Positions 10,529 to 20,818 of a stretch of DNA of 64,000 nt are shown here, piece by piece. The translations under genes were made by a program, and so were the position numbers. The notes beneath the pieces were generated by a model. That model was not told the origin of the DNA. It did no database searches and saw only the letters and a program-made list of their open reading frames with translations. The DNA comes from VRUE01 sp050258095. Lineage in GTDB: Bacteria; Actinomycetota; Thermoleophilia; Solirubrobacterales; 70-9. Position 1 is the first letter of the stretch. The number at the start of each line of letters is the position of its first letter. The stretch is taken from positions 1 to 64,000 of the forward strand of contig JBLMYD010000057.1 of the NCBI GenBank assembly GCA_050258095.1, given 5' to 3'.

Positions 10529-11367
10529 GGAGTTAGGTTGCGGACTATCTCCCCCGCGGGTCGTACATCCTTGAGGCGGGCGACGGTTTCCCCCGCGTAG
10601 AGAGGGCCGTCGTCGACCAGCTCCACAGGTCCGTCGTCGGTGGCGGCGAGGGGCGGCAGGGGCTCGCTGCTCCCGCGCTCGGTGGCGGCGTTTGGGACGA
10701 CGCGATGCGGCGCCGGCCAGCCGAGGCCGAAGAGCTCGGTGAGGATGGTCTCGTCGGCTCCGAGCAGGCGGCGCTTGTACTCGGGGTGGGCGCGGCTCTC
10801 CTCGGCGAGGAGGAAGCGGGTGCCGGCGACGGCGGCGCTCGCTCCCGCATCGAGGGCGCGCTCGACGTCGGCCCGCTCGGCGACATCGCCGGCGAGGAGC
10901 AGCGGGCAGTCCTCCGGCAGCGCCGCGCGGACTTGAGCGAGCAGCTCGAGCGCCGGCAGGCGACCGCGCACGTGCCCGCCCGCCTCGACGCCCTGGACGA
11001 TGAGCGCGTCGGCGCCGGCCGCGTGCGCGGCGCGGGCCTCCTCCACCGATCCGCACTGGTGGATCCACACCCCGGCGGTGCGCCGTCGCGGCTCGCCCCA
11101 GAAGGTGACGACGGCATCGGCGTCCGCGGCGGCCTCGAACCAATCGGGTTGCGCGAAGGGCAACAGGAGGTTGACGGCGATCGGGCCACCGGTCAGCTCC
11201 CGCACGGCGTGCAGCTCGCGCTCGATCGCTGCCGCTCCGACGACCGCAATCGTCCCCAGCCCACCTGCCTCGGCGACCGCCGCTGCCAGCTCGTGGCGGC
11301 TCAGGCCGCCGCCCAGGCCGGCCTGGACGACCGGCGTCCGCAGGCCAATTCGCTCGAGCAGGCTCAT
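10525..11367 (-). CDS. Nitronate monooxygenase / NPD-family FMN protein
   Basis: 280 aa TIM-barrel flavoprotein of the 2-nitropropane dioxygenase family. RTPVVQAGLGGGLS opens the barrel, and ALIVQGVEAGGHVRG is the conserved phosphate and catalytic segment. LLAGDVAER with ASAAVAGTRFLLAEES completes the FMN site. Members oxidise nitronates or act as enoyl reductases; the substrate is not readable here, and it is shorter than the approximately 350-aa characterised enzymes. The gene runs against the purine operon and ends inside the family B repeat. Confidence 0.8.
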   Translation of the reverse strand: MSLLERIGLRTPVVQAGLGGGLSRHELAAAVAEAGGLGTIAVVGAAAIERELHAVRELTGGPIAVNLLLPFAQPDWFEAAADADAVVTFWGEPRRRTAGVWIHQCGSVEEARAAHAAGADALIVQGVEAGGHVRGRLPALELLAQVRAALPEDCPLLLAGDVAERADVERALDAGASAAVAGTRFLLAEESRAHPEYKRRLLGADETILTELFGLGWPAPHRVVPNAATERGSSEPLPPLAATDDGPVELVDDGPLYAGETVARLKDVRPAGEIVRNLTP

Positions 11368-11451
11368 CCCACCCGATCCTAGGGCGCGGTCGTCATCTCA
11401 ACCGCCATGCGGACGATATGGCGACCGCGCTGCCGATCGCGGTTCGCGATG

Positions 11452-12070
11452 ATGCGGGGCGTGAACGACTTCCGCATCGTCGTCCTCGCCTCGGGCACGG
11501 GGTCGAACCTGCAGGCGATCGTCGACAAGCTGCACGGCCGGGACGGCATCCGCGTGGTCGGGGTTGGCTCGGACAAGGTAGGCGCGCGGGCGCTGGAGCG
11601 GGCGCAGGCGGCGGGCATCGAGACCGCCTCCTTCCCGCTCGACGGCTACCCCGACCGGGCGGCGCGCGACGCGGCGATGGGCGACTGGATCGAGGGGCGC
11701 GGCGCCGACCTGATCGCCCTCGCCGGCTACATGCAGCTGCTCGGCGAGAGCTTCGTCGGCCGCTTCCGCCACCGGATCGTCAACGTCCACCCGGCCTTGC
11801 TGCCGGAGTTCCCCGGGCTCGACGCGATCGGCCAGGCGCTCGCCGCCGGAGTCGAGGTCACCGGCGTCACCGTCCACTTCGTCGACGAGGGGGTCGACAC
11901 CGGCCCGGCGATCGCCCAGCGCGAAGTGCCGGTGCCGGCGAGCCGCGACCGCGCGACCCTGGAGGAGGCGATCCACGCCACCGAGCACGAGCTCTACCCG
12001 GAGGCGATCCGCATGATCGCGGCCGGCAAGGCTAGGATCGACGCCGACGACCCCCGGGTCGTGATCGTCG

Positions 12071-12078
<8 letters not shown>
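11452..12078 (+). CDS. purN: PurN, phosphoribosylglycinamide formyltransferase
   Basis: About 208 aa. FRIVVLASGTGSNLQAI is the phosphate loop, and RIVNVHPALLPEFPG carries the catalytic Asn-His pair. GVTVHFVDEGVDTGPAI completes the formyl-transfer site (aspartate). It transfers a formyl group from 10-formyl-THF to GAR. The start could be ATG 11452 or GTG 11461; the upstream extension to 11407 looks non-coding. It overlaps purH by 8 nt, indicating coupled translation. Confidence 0.93.
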
Positions 12079-13687
<1,609 letters not shown>

Positions 13688-13707
13688 CCGGACGCGGGTT
13701 CCGCCCT

Positions 13708-13739
13708 CACGAGTGTCCTAAGTCACGAGTGTCCTAAGT
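13708..13739. repeat. Perfect 16-bp tandem duplication
   Basis: CACGAGTGTCCTAAGT occurs twice with no spacer (13708-13723, 13724-13739). The second copy includes the stop codon of the LOG gene on the minus strand. The repeat lies in the short convergent gap after purH. Confidence 0.9.
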
Positions 13740-14423
13740 TAGCTCGCGCTGCAGGTGCGTCGCCTTCTCGACGTGGCCGCAGATCTCCTCGACTGTGTCG
13801 GCGGTGACGAGCAGGTCCATGTCGGGCGGTGAGATCAGCGAGGTGTCGTCGAGGTCCTCGTCGACCCACTCGAGCATCGGCGCCCAGTGGGCGGAGTCGA
13901 CGAGGATCGTCGGGAAGAGCTGGATGCGGTGGGTCTGGATCAGGGTGAGGCTCTCGAAGAGCTCGTCGAGCGTGCCGTAGCCGCCGGGGAAGATGAGGAA
14001 GGCGCGCGCGTAGCGGACGAACATCAGCTTGCGGGCGAAGAAGTAGTGGAAGGTGAGGCCGCGGTTGACGTAGGGGTTCGTCCTCTGCTCGACCGGCAGC
14101 TGGATGTTGAGGCCGACGGAGAGGCCGCCGGCCTCGGCGGCGCCGCGGTTCGCCGCCTCCATCAGACCCCCGCCACCGCCCGTGATCACGGTGAATCCCT
14201 TGCGCGACAGGCAGGCGGCGGTCTCGCGGCAGAGCTCATACCAGCGGTGCCCCTCCGCGACCCGCGCCGAGCCGAAGATCGAGACGCCGTCCTCGACGTC
14301 GCGCAGGGCGTCGAAGCCCCGGTCAATCTCCACCTTGATCCGGTCGAGGCGAAGCTCGTCTTCCTCCTCGACGTCGCAGGGCGAACGGAGCAGCTCCCTG
14401 TCGCGCGTGCCGTTGGTTGCCAT
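13734..14423 (-). CDS. LOG-family nucleotide phosphoribohydrolase (TIGR00730)
   Basis: 229 aa. VITGGGGGLMEAANRGA and IFPGGYGTLDELFE are the phosphate-binding and PGGxGTxxE catalytic motifs of the LOG (Lonely Guy, formerly mis-annotated lysine decarboxylase) family, which cleaves nucleoside 5'-monophosphates to base plus ribose phosphate. SIFGSARV opens the Rossmann fold. An acidic N-terminal extension of about 40 residues precedes it. Placement beside purine genes fits a salvage or nucleotide-hygiene role, which is inference. Confidence 0.85.
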   Translation of the reverse strand: MATNGTRDRELLRSPCDVEEEDELRLDRIKVEIDRGFDALRDVEDGVSIFGSARVAEGHRWYELCRETAACLSRKGFTVITGGGGGLMEAANRGAAEAGGLSVGLNIQLPVEQRTNPYVNRGLTFHYFFARKLMFVRYARAFLIFPGGYGTLDELFESLTLIQTHRIQLFPTILVDSAHWAPMLEWVDEDLDDTSLISPPDMDLLVTADTVEEICGHVEKATHLQRELT

Positions 14424-14442
14424 GCAGAAGCGTGGCGCGTCG

Positions 14443-15306
14443 CTAGCGCTGGACGGTCACCCGCAGGAAGGTCGCCGGGATCGAGGTGGCATCCTCACTC
14501 GTATTCTGCGTCTCGAAGAGTTCCACGAACTCGTCCTGCAGCTCGTCCTCGCGGCCGTCGGCTTCCGCCGCGGCGAACGCGTTCATCGTCGGCCCGTAGT
14601 AGGTCCTGAAGGCCGCGACCAGCTCCGCCGGCGAGCCAGGGTAATCGAAGGTGTAGGTGTCACTCTGGAAGGAGATCCGGTCCTCCGGGACGCCGGCGGC
14701 ACCGAAGCGCTCGACCACCTCGTCCTCGACGCCCCAGGTCATCGGGCTGACGAAGCCCTCGGGGGGCGGTGGCGAGTAGGAGGCGCTGATCCTCAGGATC
14801 TGGGCCACGAGAGTCGGATCGTTCGGGATCCAGTTCCCCATCACGATCCGGCCACCCGGCTTGGCCACGCGGACCATCTCCTTCGCCACGTCGAACGGCT
14901 TCGGAGCGAACATCGCGCCGAAGACGCTGACGACGAGGTCGAAGCTCCCGTCCTCGAGCTCGTTCAGGTCCGTCGCGTCGCCCACCTGGAACCTGCAGTT
15001 CGCCAGCCCAAGAGCCTCGGCGCGCGCGTTGCCGGCCGCGACCAGGTTGGCGGCGATGTCGACGCCCAGCACGTCGGCGCCGAGCTTGGCCGCCGGCACG
15101 GCCGTGGTCCCGTCCCCGCAGCCGAGGTCCAGCACCCTGAGCCCCTCGGCGATGCCGAGCTTGCCGACGAGCTCCTCCCCGCTCTCGCGCATGGTCTCGG
15201 CGATGCGGGTGAAGTCGCCCTTCTCCCAAAGTTCCCTGTTCGCGCTCATCTTGCCCATCATCATAAGCCGCACTCTCTTCAGGGCCCCCTTAACTTCAAT
15301 AGCCAT
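14443..15306 (-). CDS. SAM-dependent methyltransferase (class I)
   Basis: 287 aa from ATG 15306, chosen because GGTGGAGAG lies just upstream; the frame is open further but without coding character. RVLDLGCGDGTTAVPAA is motif I for SAM, DVLGVDIAANLV follows, and LEDGSFDLVVSVFGAMFAP is motif IV. The layout resembles UbiE/MenG-like and small-molecule methyltransferases; the acceptor is unknown. It is divergent from the DUF2156 gene with only 43 bp between starts, so the promoters overlap. Confidence 0.82.
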   Translation of the reverse strand: MAIEVKGALKRVRLMMMGKMSANRELWEKGDFTRIAETMRESGEELVGKLGIAEGLRVLDLGCGDGTTAVPAAKLGADVLGVDIAANLVAAGNARAEALGLANCRFQVGDATDLNELEDGSFDLVVSVFGAMFAPKPFDVAKEMVRVAKPGGRIVMGNWIPNDPTLVAQILRISASYSPPPPEGFVSPMTWGVEDEVVERFGAAGVPEDRISFQSDTYTFDYPGSPAELVAAFRTYYGPTMNAFAAAEADGREDELQDEFVELFETQNTSEDATSIPATFLRVTVQR

Positions 15307-15349
15307 ACTCTCCACCCCCTTGCTTCGCCACCTCCGCGACAGCGCCGGC

Positions 15350-17104
15350 ATGCGGCGCCGCCCGGCGCCGACACGCAGCCGCCGTCGGGGGCGTTGGCTG
15401 GCACCGCTCGCCGGCGCCTGCACGATCGCGATCGGCGTCGTCAACATCACGTCGGCTCTGACCCCGAATCTGCACGCCCGGATGCAGGTCCTGTTGGAAC
15501 TGGTCCCGCGCGAGGTCCCGGTTGCGGCGCACGCCCTCGCGCTCTCGGCCGGCGTCGCGCTGACGATCCTCGGGGTCTACCTGCTGCGCCGCCGTCGCCG
15601 TGCCTGGGGCTTCGCGCTCGCCACCCTGCTGATCGCCGGGGCGCTCAACCTGCTGAAGGGACTCGACGCAGAGGAGGCGCTCGCCTGTTGGAGCCTGGCG
15701 GCGGTCCTGGTCTGGGGGCGCGGCGCCTTCGTCGTCCTCCCCACCGAGCTCGGCTGGCGCGGCCCCCTGCTGCGCAGCGCCGGGACCGCCGTCGCCGTCC
15801 TCGCGATCAGCGTGGTGACCCTGATGGCCGCCTCGCACTGGGGGCACCCGGGGCTCAACCCCAGCCGCGCAGTGGCAGAGCTGGAAGCGATCCTCACCCT
15901 CTCCGCCGGCCCAATCGACTACCGCGACCCCTTCGAGTGGATGCCAGCCTCGCTCCTCATCCTCTGGATCGGCGCCGCCCTGACGATCGGCTGGCAGCTG
16001 TTCCGGCCGCTCGCGCAGTCTGCCGGCCTGCCGCCGGAGGAATTGCGGCCGCTGGCCCAGGAGCTGGTCGAGTCCCACGGCAGCGACACCCTCAGCTTCT
16101 TCAAGCTGCGGGCCGACAAGCACCACTTCTTCGACCGCAGCCGGCGGGCCTTCGTCGGCTACCGGGTCGAGGCGGGGACGTTGCTCGTCTCCGGCGATCC
16201 CATCGGCCCGCGGGAGGCGGTGCCGCGCCTGCTCCGCGAGCTTCGCGGATTCGCCGAGGCGCGGGGACTGGCGCTCGGCGTCGTCGGCGCCAGCGAGGAG
16301 TTCGCCGAGCTCGCGGCCGGCGCCGGCCTCAGCTCCTTCTACATCGGCGACGAGGGGATCGTCGACCTCGCCTCCTTCTCGCTGGAGGGGCGGGCGATTC
16401 GCAAGGTCCGGCAGGCGGTTACGCGCGTCCGGAAGGCCGGCTTCACCGTCTCGCTGCGGAACATGGGCGAGCTCTCCGAGGAGGAGCTGCTGAACCTCGA
16501 GGAGGTATCGAGCCGCTGGCGCGGCGAGGAACCCGAGCGCGGCTTCTCGATGGCGATCGACAGCCTGCGCGGCGATCACCTGCGGGAGAGCCTCGTCGTC
16601 GTCGCCCACGACGCCGAGGGCGCCGCCCGGGGCTTCCTCCATTTCGCCCCCTGCTATGGGCGGCCCGCCGTCTCGCTGGGGCTGATGCGGCGCGAGCGCG
16701 GCGGCGTCAACGGGCTGACCGAGTTCCTCGTCGTCAGCGCGATCGAGATGCTGCGCGAGCGCGGGATCGAGGAGATGTCGCTGAACTTCGCCGCCTTCGC
16801 CCGCCTGCTGCGCGACCCCGGCAATCTCTTCGAGCGCACCTTGGGCCGGCTCGTCGCACTCGCCAATCCCTACTTCCAGATCGAGAGCCTCTACCGCTTC
16901 AACGCCAAGTTCTCGCCGCGCTGGCAGCCCCGCTACCTGCTCTATGAGCCCAGCCCGCTCGGCTTCGCCCGCACCGGCCTGGCGGCGATGCTCGCCGAGG
17001 GCCAGCTGCCGGCGCCGCGACTGCCGGCCTGGGCTTTGCCGGGGGGGCTGGGCGCTGCCCTGGCAGGATCGCCCGGTGACGCTGTCGGCGATCGACACAG
17101 GTAG
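15350..17104 (+). CDS. MprF-like membrane protein with DUF2156 acyl/aminoacyl-transferase domain
   Basis: 584 aa from ATG 15350. Residues 20-225 hold about six hydrophobic segments. The cytosolic C-terminal half shows DTLSFFKLRADKHHFFD, YRVEAGTLLVSGDPIG and LMRRERGGVNGLTEFLV. This is the DUF2156 (GNAT-like) domain that in MprF and LysX-type proteins transfers an amino acid from aminoacyl-tRNA to phosphatidylglycerol. The aminoacyl specificity is not readable. The membrane part is shorter than full MprF flippase domains. The last 29 nt overlap the hydrolase start. Confidence 0.8.
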   Translation: MRRRPAPTRSRRRGRWLAPLAGACTIAIGVVNITSALTPNLHARMQVLLELVPREVPVAAHALALSAGVALTILGVYLLRRRRRAWGFALATLLIAGALNLLKGLDAEEALACWSLAAVLVWGRGAFVVLPTELGWRGPLLRSAGTAVAVLAISVVTLMAASHWGHPGLNPSRAVAELEAILTLSAGPIDYRDPFEWMPASLLILWIGAALTIGWQLFRPLAQSAGLPPEELRPLAQELVESHGSDTLSFFKLRADKHHFFDRSRRAFVGYRVEAGTLLVSGDPIGPREAVPRLLRELRGFAEARGLALGVVGASEEFAELAAGAGLSSFYIGDEGIVDLASFSLEGRAIRKVRQAVTRVRKAGFTVSLRNMGELSEEELLNLEEVSSRWRGEEPERGFSMAIDSLRGDHLRESLVVVAHDAEGAARGFLHFAPCYGRPAVSLGLMRRERGGVNGLTEFLVVSAIEMLRERGIEEMSLNFAAFARLLRDPGNLFERTLGRLVALANPYFQIESLYRFNAKFSPRWQPRYLLYEPSPLGFARTGLAAMLAEGQLPAPRLPAWALPGGLGAALAGSPGDAVGDRHR

Positions 17105-17858
17105 CGGCTCCGCCGTCCTCCTCCTGCACGGCCAGCCGGGAACCGGTGCCGATTGGTCGCCCGTGACCAAGAGGCTGCAAGAGCGGATGCGCGTGATCGC
17201 ACCCGACCGTCCGGGATACGGGAGCACCGGCGGCAGGGCGGTCGGCTTCCGGGCCAACGCCGAGAGGGCGATGGCGCTGCTCGACCGGCTCCAGATCGAC
17301 CGCGCGGTGGTGGCCGGGCATAGCTGGGGAAGCGGAGTAGCCCTCGCCGCGGCTCTCGAGTTCCCGCAGCGGATCCGCGCCCTGGTGCTGGTCGGGCCGC
17401 TGGCTCCCACCGTCTCGCCCGGCCGCCTCGACCGCGCCTTCGCCAACCGCCTCGTCGGTCCGCCCGCGGCACGGCTCGGCTTCTGGGCCGCCGGCCTGGG
17501 CCTGGCGCTGCCGCCGCTCCGACGGCTGGCCCACGCAGGGGCGCCGGCGCTGGAGGCCGACCGTCTGGAGAGGGTCGCCGCGGAATGGCGCGGCGCCAAC
17601 GTCTGGCGGAGCTTCTATGCCGAGCAGCGCGCTTTCGTCGACGAGATGCCGGCGCTCGCCCGTCGCCTCTCGTCACTCAGCGTCCCGACGACGATCGTCG
17701 CCGGCAATCGCGACCGCATCTGCCCTCCCTCCCACGCCCGCAAACTCGCCGGGGACCTGCCGAACGCAAGCCTGATCGAAGTCGACGGCGGCCACCTCCT
17801 GCCGCAGCGACGTCCCACCGTGGTTGCCGACGCGATCGAGGCCCACCACTGGCCTTGA
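17076..17858 (+). CDS. Alpha/beta hydrolase
   Basis: About 260 aa from GTG 17076, with AGGA six bases before. VLLLHGQPGTGADW (oxyanion strand), GHSWGSG (nucleophile elbow serine), AGNRDRICPP (acid) and DGGHLLP (histidine) complete the triad. A cap insertion of about 90 residues lies between strands 6 and 7. The substrate is unknown. Overlap with the DUF2156 gene suggests co-expression, perhaps in lipid metabolism. Confidence 0.88.
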   Translation: MTLSAIDTGSGSAVLLLHGQPGTGADWSPVTKRLQERMRVIAPDRPGYGSTGGRAVGFRANAERAMALLDRLQIDRAVVAGHSWGSGVALAAALEFPQRIRALVLVGPLAPTVSPGRLDRAFANRLVGPPAARLGFWAAGLGLALPPLRRLAHAGAPALEADRLERVAAEWRGANVWRSFYAEQRAFVDEMPALARRLSSLSVPTTIVAGNRDRICPPSHARKLAGDLPNASLIEVDGGHLLPQRRPTVVADAIEAHHWP

Positions 17859-17918
17859 GAGCCTCCTGGTGGCGGTGGCGCACTGAAGCACCCACGGCAC
17901 CGAACGACGGACGACGCC

Positions 17919-18317
17919 TCAGCTGTCGATGACAACCGAGCCGACGCGTCCTATGCGCTCGAAGTGATCGTCGCAGGTCAGGACCGTGGCGCCGTTTCGA
18001 CTTGCGACGGCGGCAATCCAAATGTCATTGGTGGGGAGCGGCGTTCCTGCCCTGCGCAGATCGGCGACAATCTCCGCATAGTGGCGACTGGTCTCTGGAT
18101 CGACTTGCAGTACCTCGACGGCAGGGTTGTCGAGGAAGGCGTCCAACTCGGCTTCGTTGCGCGTTCGCCGGCCGCCGAGCACGAAGCCGGTGCGCAGCTC
18201 TCCGAGTGCGATCGTCGATACGCCCACCAACTCAGCCCTGTCGAGTAGAGCAGCAACCTCTTCATTCCCCCGCCTGAAGTTGCTGTAGGCCGAGGTATCG
18301 AGGCAGTAGGAACTCAA
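17919..18317 (-). CDS. VapC-type PIN-domain toxin
   Basis: 132 aa. YCLDTSAYSNF (first acidic residue), ALGELRTG, TNDIWIAAVA and LTCDDHFERIG place four acidic residues as in PIN RNases. VapC toxins cleave tRNA or rRNA when released. The start overlaps the antitoxin stop by four nt (minus strand), the usual VapBC order of antitoxin first. Confidence 0.9.
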   Translation of the reverse strand: MSSYCLDTSAYSNFRRGNEEVAALLDRAELVGVSTIALGELRTGFVLGGRRTRNEAELDAFLDNPAVEVLQVDPETSRHYAEIVADLRRAGTPLPTNDIWIAAVASRNGATVLTCDDHFERIGRVGSVVIDS

Positions 18318-18559
18318 CGCCAGAGCTCCTCATCGACCCCCTCGAACGGCGCGGTCGCCCGCTCGAAATCTTGGAACTCGTCCTCGCTCCAGCTCCCGGC
18401 CAAGCGACCCAGCCCATTGGAGCGCTCACCCTGCGCGCCGAGTCCCTGACCAAGCAGATCAATAACCGTCTGGTTGAGAGACTTCCCGCGCCGGCGCTTC
18501 TCGCGCTCCAAGGCGTCGGCGATGCCTGGAGGCAGATTCCTGATCGTCAGCGCTTTGAT
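18314..18559 (-). CDS. FitA/CopG-type antitoxin, apparently starting at ATC
   Basis: The frame supports 81 aa if translation starts at the ATC at 18559-18557. Residues after it read KALTIRNLPPGIADALE and then RRGKSLNQTVIDLLGQG, which is the ribbon-helix-helix domain of FitA-like antitoxins. A Shine-Dalgarno AAGGAGAG sits 5 bases before this ATC, and no ATG, GTG or TTG occurs at the expected position. The next in-frame start, TTG 18511, would remove the DNA-binding beta strand. Either a rare AUC start is used, or the ATG has been lost by mutation or sequencing error. The C-terminus (EDEFQDFERA...) would block the PIN toxin. Confidence 0.75.
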   Translation of the reverse strand: MKALTIRNLPPGIADALEREKRRRGKSLNQTVIDLLGQGLGAQGERSNGLGRLAGSWSEDEFQDFERATAPFEGVDEELWR

Positions 18560-18578
18560 CGTCGCTCTCCTTTGCAGT

Positions 18579-18600
18579 CATTTAATGCATTGATTGAATG
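18579..18600. promoter_or_regulatory. Operator-like dyad upstream of the antitoxin
   Basis: CATTTAAT and ATTGAATG are inverted (7 of 8 paired) with six bases between. The dyad lies 20-41 bp upstream of the antitoxin start, in an AT-rich patch that would hold the -10/-35. This is the usual place for autorepression by a RHH antitoxin-toxin complex. The remaining sequence to 18826 shows nothing recognisable. Confidence 0.5.
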
Positions 18601-18826
18601 CGTAAGTTTACAGCATCATGACACGGTAGTAGCGAGTGCCGTCGGCCCTGACCTTTGGGCGCTGCCCCGGCAGCTATTCGAGATAGACACGTTTCTGGCA
18701 AGGCCAATAGGTTCAATCGCCGAAAGATCATGCGGCCGATTGAAGGGGCGGGAGCTTGAACGAATCGGGAAACGATGGTGTGGCGAGTGCAAACTGGGGG
18801 CTACGTGAAGCCAGGGGGGCGCGGAC

Positions 18827-19843
18827 TTGAGCCCTCTGCCCCACGTTCGTCGACAGGTCGTGGCCCTCGGCGTTCTGCTTGTCCTGGGTGGTGTCCTCGG
18901 CGCCGGCACGATCACCGGCGCGTACGCCCTCGCGGCCTTGCTTTGGATGACTTACCTTCGACGACGCTACCGACAGGATGTCGGCAACGTCGAGGTGCCT
19001 GAGCATCGCGCACGGCTAGATCGCGTCGTCGCCGGTGATGCGATCAGGTCGCTGGTCCCCGCCCTGGTAGTCAGCGCGGTGTTTCTAGTGCATCCGTTGA
19101 ATCCGACGGACTGGCTGAAGGTCGCCCGCTCCGCGCTCGTCGCCCTCGGCCTAGGCGCAACGGCGATATACGGCTCAAGCCTCGTCGACTGGTACCTGAT
19201 CCTGCCACGGATCAGCGGCCAGCTTGGCCACCGCCCCTGTCGGGCCGGTGACGAAGACGAGCGTTTCACGTTTCCTGAAACCTGGCGAGAGGTCACCCGA
19301 TGGTGGTACATCCACCGGGTGGTGGCTACGGTCGCCTTCCGGTTCAGCCTCTCGGCGGGCATTGCCTTTGTCCTGGTCGGAATCAGCGGCCTCGAGGTCG
19401 TTGGCAAGGCCGGAGCCGGAATCGTGATGTTCACCTTCGGCGCATATGCGATCACAGCGATCGCCCGCGGAACGGCGCTGGCCAGAGAGGTTGGCCAGTC
19501 CGGACACGTCAAGGGGATCGTCGGCCAAACGGTAACTGTGGAACGGCGCCGTGAGCGTCGCCGGAGGTTTCCGCCCTGGGGTACTCTGCCGCCACTCAGC
19601 ATCCCCGGCAGGCACTACGTGGTCGACGTCGCGCTCGAGAGCGTTCAACTCGCCGCCGTCGCGCCACGGGAGGCCGCCGAGTTGCCGTGCCCCCTGCGCT
19701 TCGAGCGCAATGTAAACAGCGTGCCACTAGCGGACGTCGACGCCATCCGTCAGGCAGACGAAAAGTTCATCGGTTGCCGCAGCCGCTGCTCCGGCATCAA
19801 CTGGTACTGCATAGAGAACCCGCGCTGCTTCGAGCCAAAGTAG
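18827..19843 (+). CDS. Multi-pass membrane protein with cysteine-rich C-terminus
   Basis: 338 aa, not recognised. Four to six hydrophobic segments lie in residues 10-225, such as ALGVLLVLGGVLGAGTITG and IRSLVPALVVSAVFLV. A soluble tail of about 100 residues ends in GCRSRCSGINWYCIENPRC, with four cysteines in 17 residues that could form disulfides or bind metal. The start is TTG 18827 after AGGGGGG. It sits between two toxin-antitoxin pairs in an accessory block; function unknown. Confidence 0.65.
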   Translation: MSPLPHVRRQVVALGVLLVLGGVLGAGTITGAYALAALLWMTYLRRRYRQDVGNVEVPEHRARLDRVVAGDAIRSLVPALVVSAVFLVHPLNPTDWLKVARSALVALGLGATAIYGSSLVDWYLILPRISGQLGHRPCRAGDEDERFTFPETWREVTRWWYIHRVVATVAFRFSLSAGIAFVLVGISGLEVVGKAGAGIVMFTFGAYAITAIARGTALAREVGQSGHVKGIVGQTVTVERRRERRRRFPPWGTLPPLSIPGRHYVVDVALESVQLAAVAPREAAELPCPLRFERNVNSVPLADVDAIRQADEKFIGCRSRCSGINWYCIENPRCFEPK

Positions 19844-19938
19844 CCAGTGACGAGCGGACCAAGCGCCGATCGCTGATCCCGTTTCGCTGGCACGGTAGCG
19901 TGGTGGCCGTACTTCTATGGCGGATTGCACAAACGCGC

Positions 19939-19954
19939 TACAATTGCGCTCGTG
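19939..19954 (+). promoter_or_regulatory. -10 box for a leaderless RES-Xre operon
   Basis: TACAAT at 19939-19944 is followed after 7 nt by GTG at 19952. Position and absence of a Shine-Dalgarno support a leaderless antitoxin message. Confidence 0.45.
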
Positions 19955-20293
19955 TCTTCACCTGCATTTGCCAAAGAGGCGGCCTTCGTCCATGACGAGG
20001 CCCATCTCAGCTCCGAGGACATCGCCGCGGCCACCGGTGCCGCGCCGAGCACCGCGCGTGCATGGGTGGCGCTGAAGCGCATTCCCTCGGGAAAGCGCGC
20101 ACAGCGCATCGCCGAGCTCTCCTCGATCAGCGAGCGGCTGCTGCGGGTGATGGACCCCGAGTACATCCCGGTCTGGATGAACAAGCCGGTCCCCGCGCTC
20201 GATGACAGAAAGCCGATCGAGCTGATCTCCGGAGGCGAGTACCTGCGCGTGGCGCGCATCGTCTCCGCGCTCGAGGAACCGGTCGCGACCTGA
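19952..20293 (+). CDS. Xre/MbcA/ParS-type antitoxin of a RES toxin
   Basis: 113 aa from GTG 19952. The helix-turn-helix is SSEDIAAATGAAPSTARAW, and the C-terminal toxin-binding part with PVPALDDRKPIELI and GGEYLRVARIVSAL is the DUF2384 antitoxin domain. It neutralises the RES protein encoded 3 nt downstream and probably represses the operon. Confidence 0.85.
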   Translation: MSSPAFAKEAAFVHDEAHLSSEDIAAATGAAPSTARAWVALKRIPSGKRAQRIAELSSISERLLRVMDPEYIPVWMNKPVPALDDRKPIELISGGEYLRVARIVSALEEPVAT

Positions 20294-20296
20294 GCC

Positions 20297-20818
20297 TTGG
20301 CGCTCGACGTCGATCGCATCGGCGTCGATGGCGTCTGGTACCGCCATCTCCCCCACCGAGGCTCGGTCTGGTGGCGCTCGGAGCCACCGCCGGACGGACG
20401 CTGGCAGAGAGGTGCCGCGGTCGCCGGCTTCTACCTGGCCAACTCCCGCGAGACAGCCTGGGCCGAGTGGTACCGGCAAATCGACGAGCTGGCGCTTCGG
20501 CCCGCCGACCAGCTGCCTCGTGACCTGTGGCGCTTCGCGGTGACGGTGGATGGAATCGCCGACCTGCGGAGCGAGGCGCAGCTTGCGCGGGTCGGGCTCG
20601 CGGCGCCTTTGCCCCGTCGCCATGGATGGCCGGCCTTTCAGAAGATTGGTGAGCAACTCCATACCGAAGGGTGGAAGGGCGTGCGAGCCATGAGCGCTGC
20701 GAGACCGGGAAGCGGCGAGATCCTCTGTCTCTTCCGCGAGAGCGAAGAGGTCGACGGCGTGAGGGCGCTCCCGCCACCGGCCATCCAGCGAAATCCGCCA
20801 TCCCGGCCTGCTGCCTGA
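20297..20818 (+). CDS. RES-domain toxin (NAD-degrading family)
   Basis: 173 aa from TTG 20297. GVWYRHLP (conserved Arg), GFYLANSRETAWAEWYR (Tyr and Glu of the RES signature) and a late MSAAR segment define the fold. Characterised RES toxins such as MbcT deplete NAD+ by phosphorolysis or hydrolysis. It is immediately downstream of its Xre antitoxin. The C-terminal 15 residues look like read-through into low-complexity sequence. Confidence 0.85.
   Translation: MALDVDRIGVDGVWYRHLPHRGSVWWRSEPPPDGRWQRGAAVAGFYLANSRETAWAEWYRQIDELALRPADQLPRDLWRFAVTVDGIADLRSEAQLARVGLAAPLPRRHGWPAFQKIGEQLHTEGWKGVRAMSAARPGSGEILCLFRESEEVDGVRALPPPAIQRNPPSRPAA

Noticed and set aside
13734..14423. Lysine decarboxylase
   Set aside because: The PGGxGTxxE motif marks the LOG phosphoribohydrolase family; the older name is a known mis-annotation.
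15296..17599. 767-codon minus-strand frame opposite the DUF2156 and hydrolase genes
   Set aside because: No motifs; it mirrors the coding strand of two recognisable genes.
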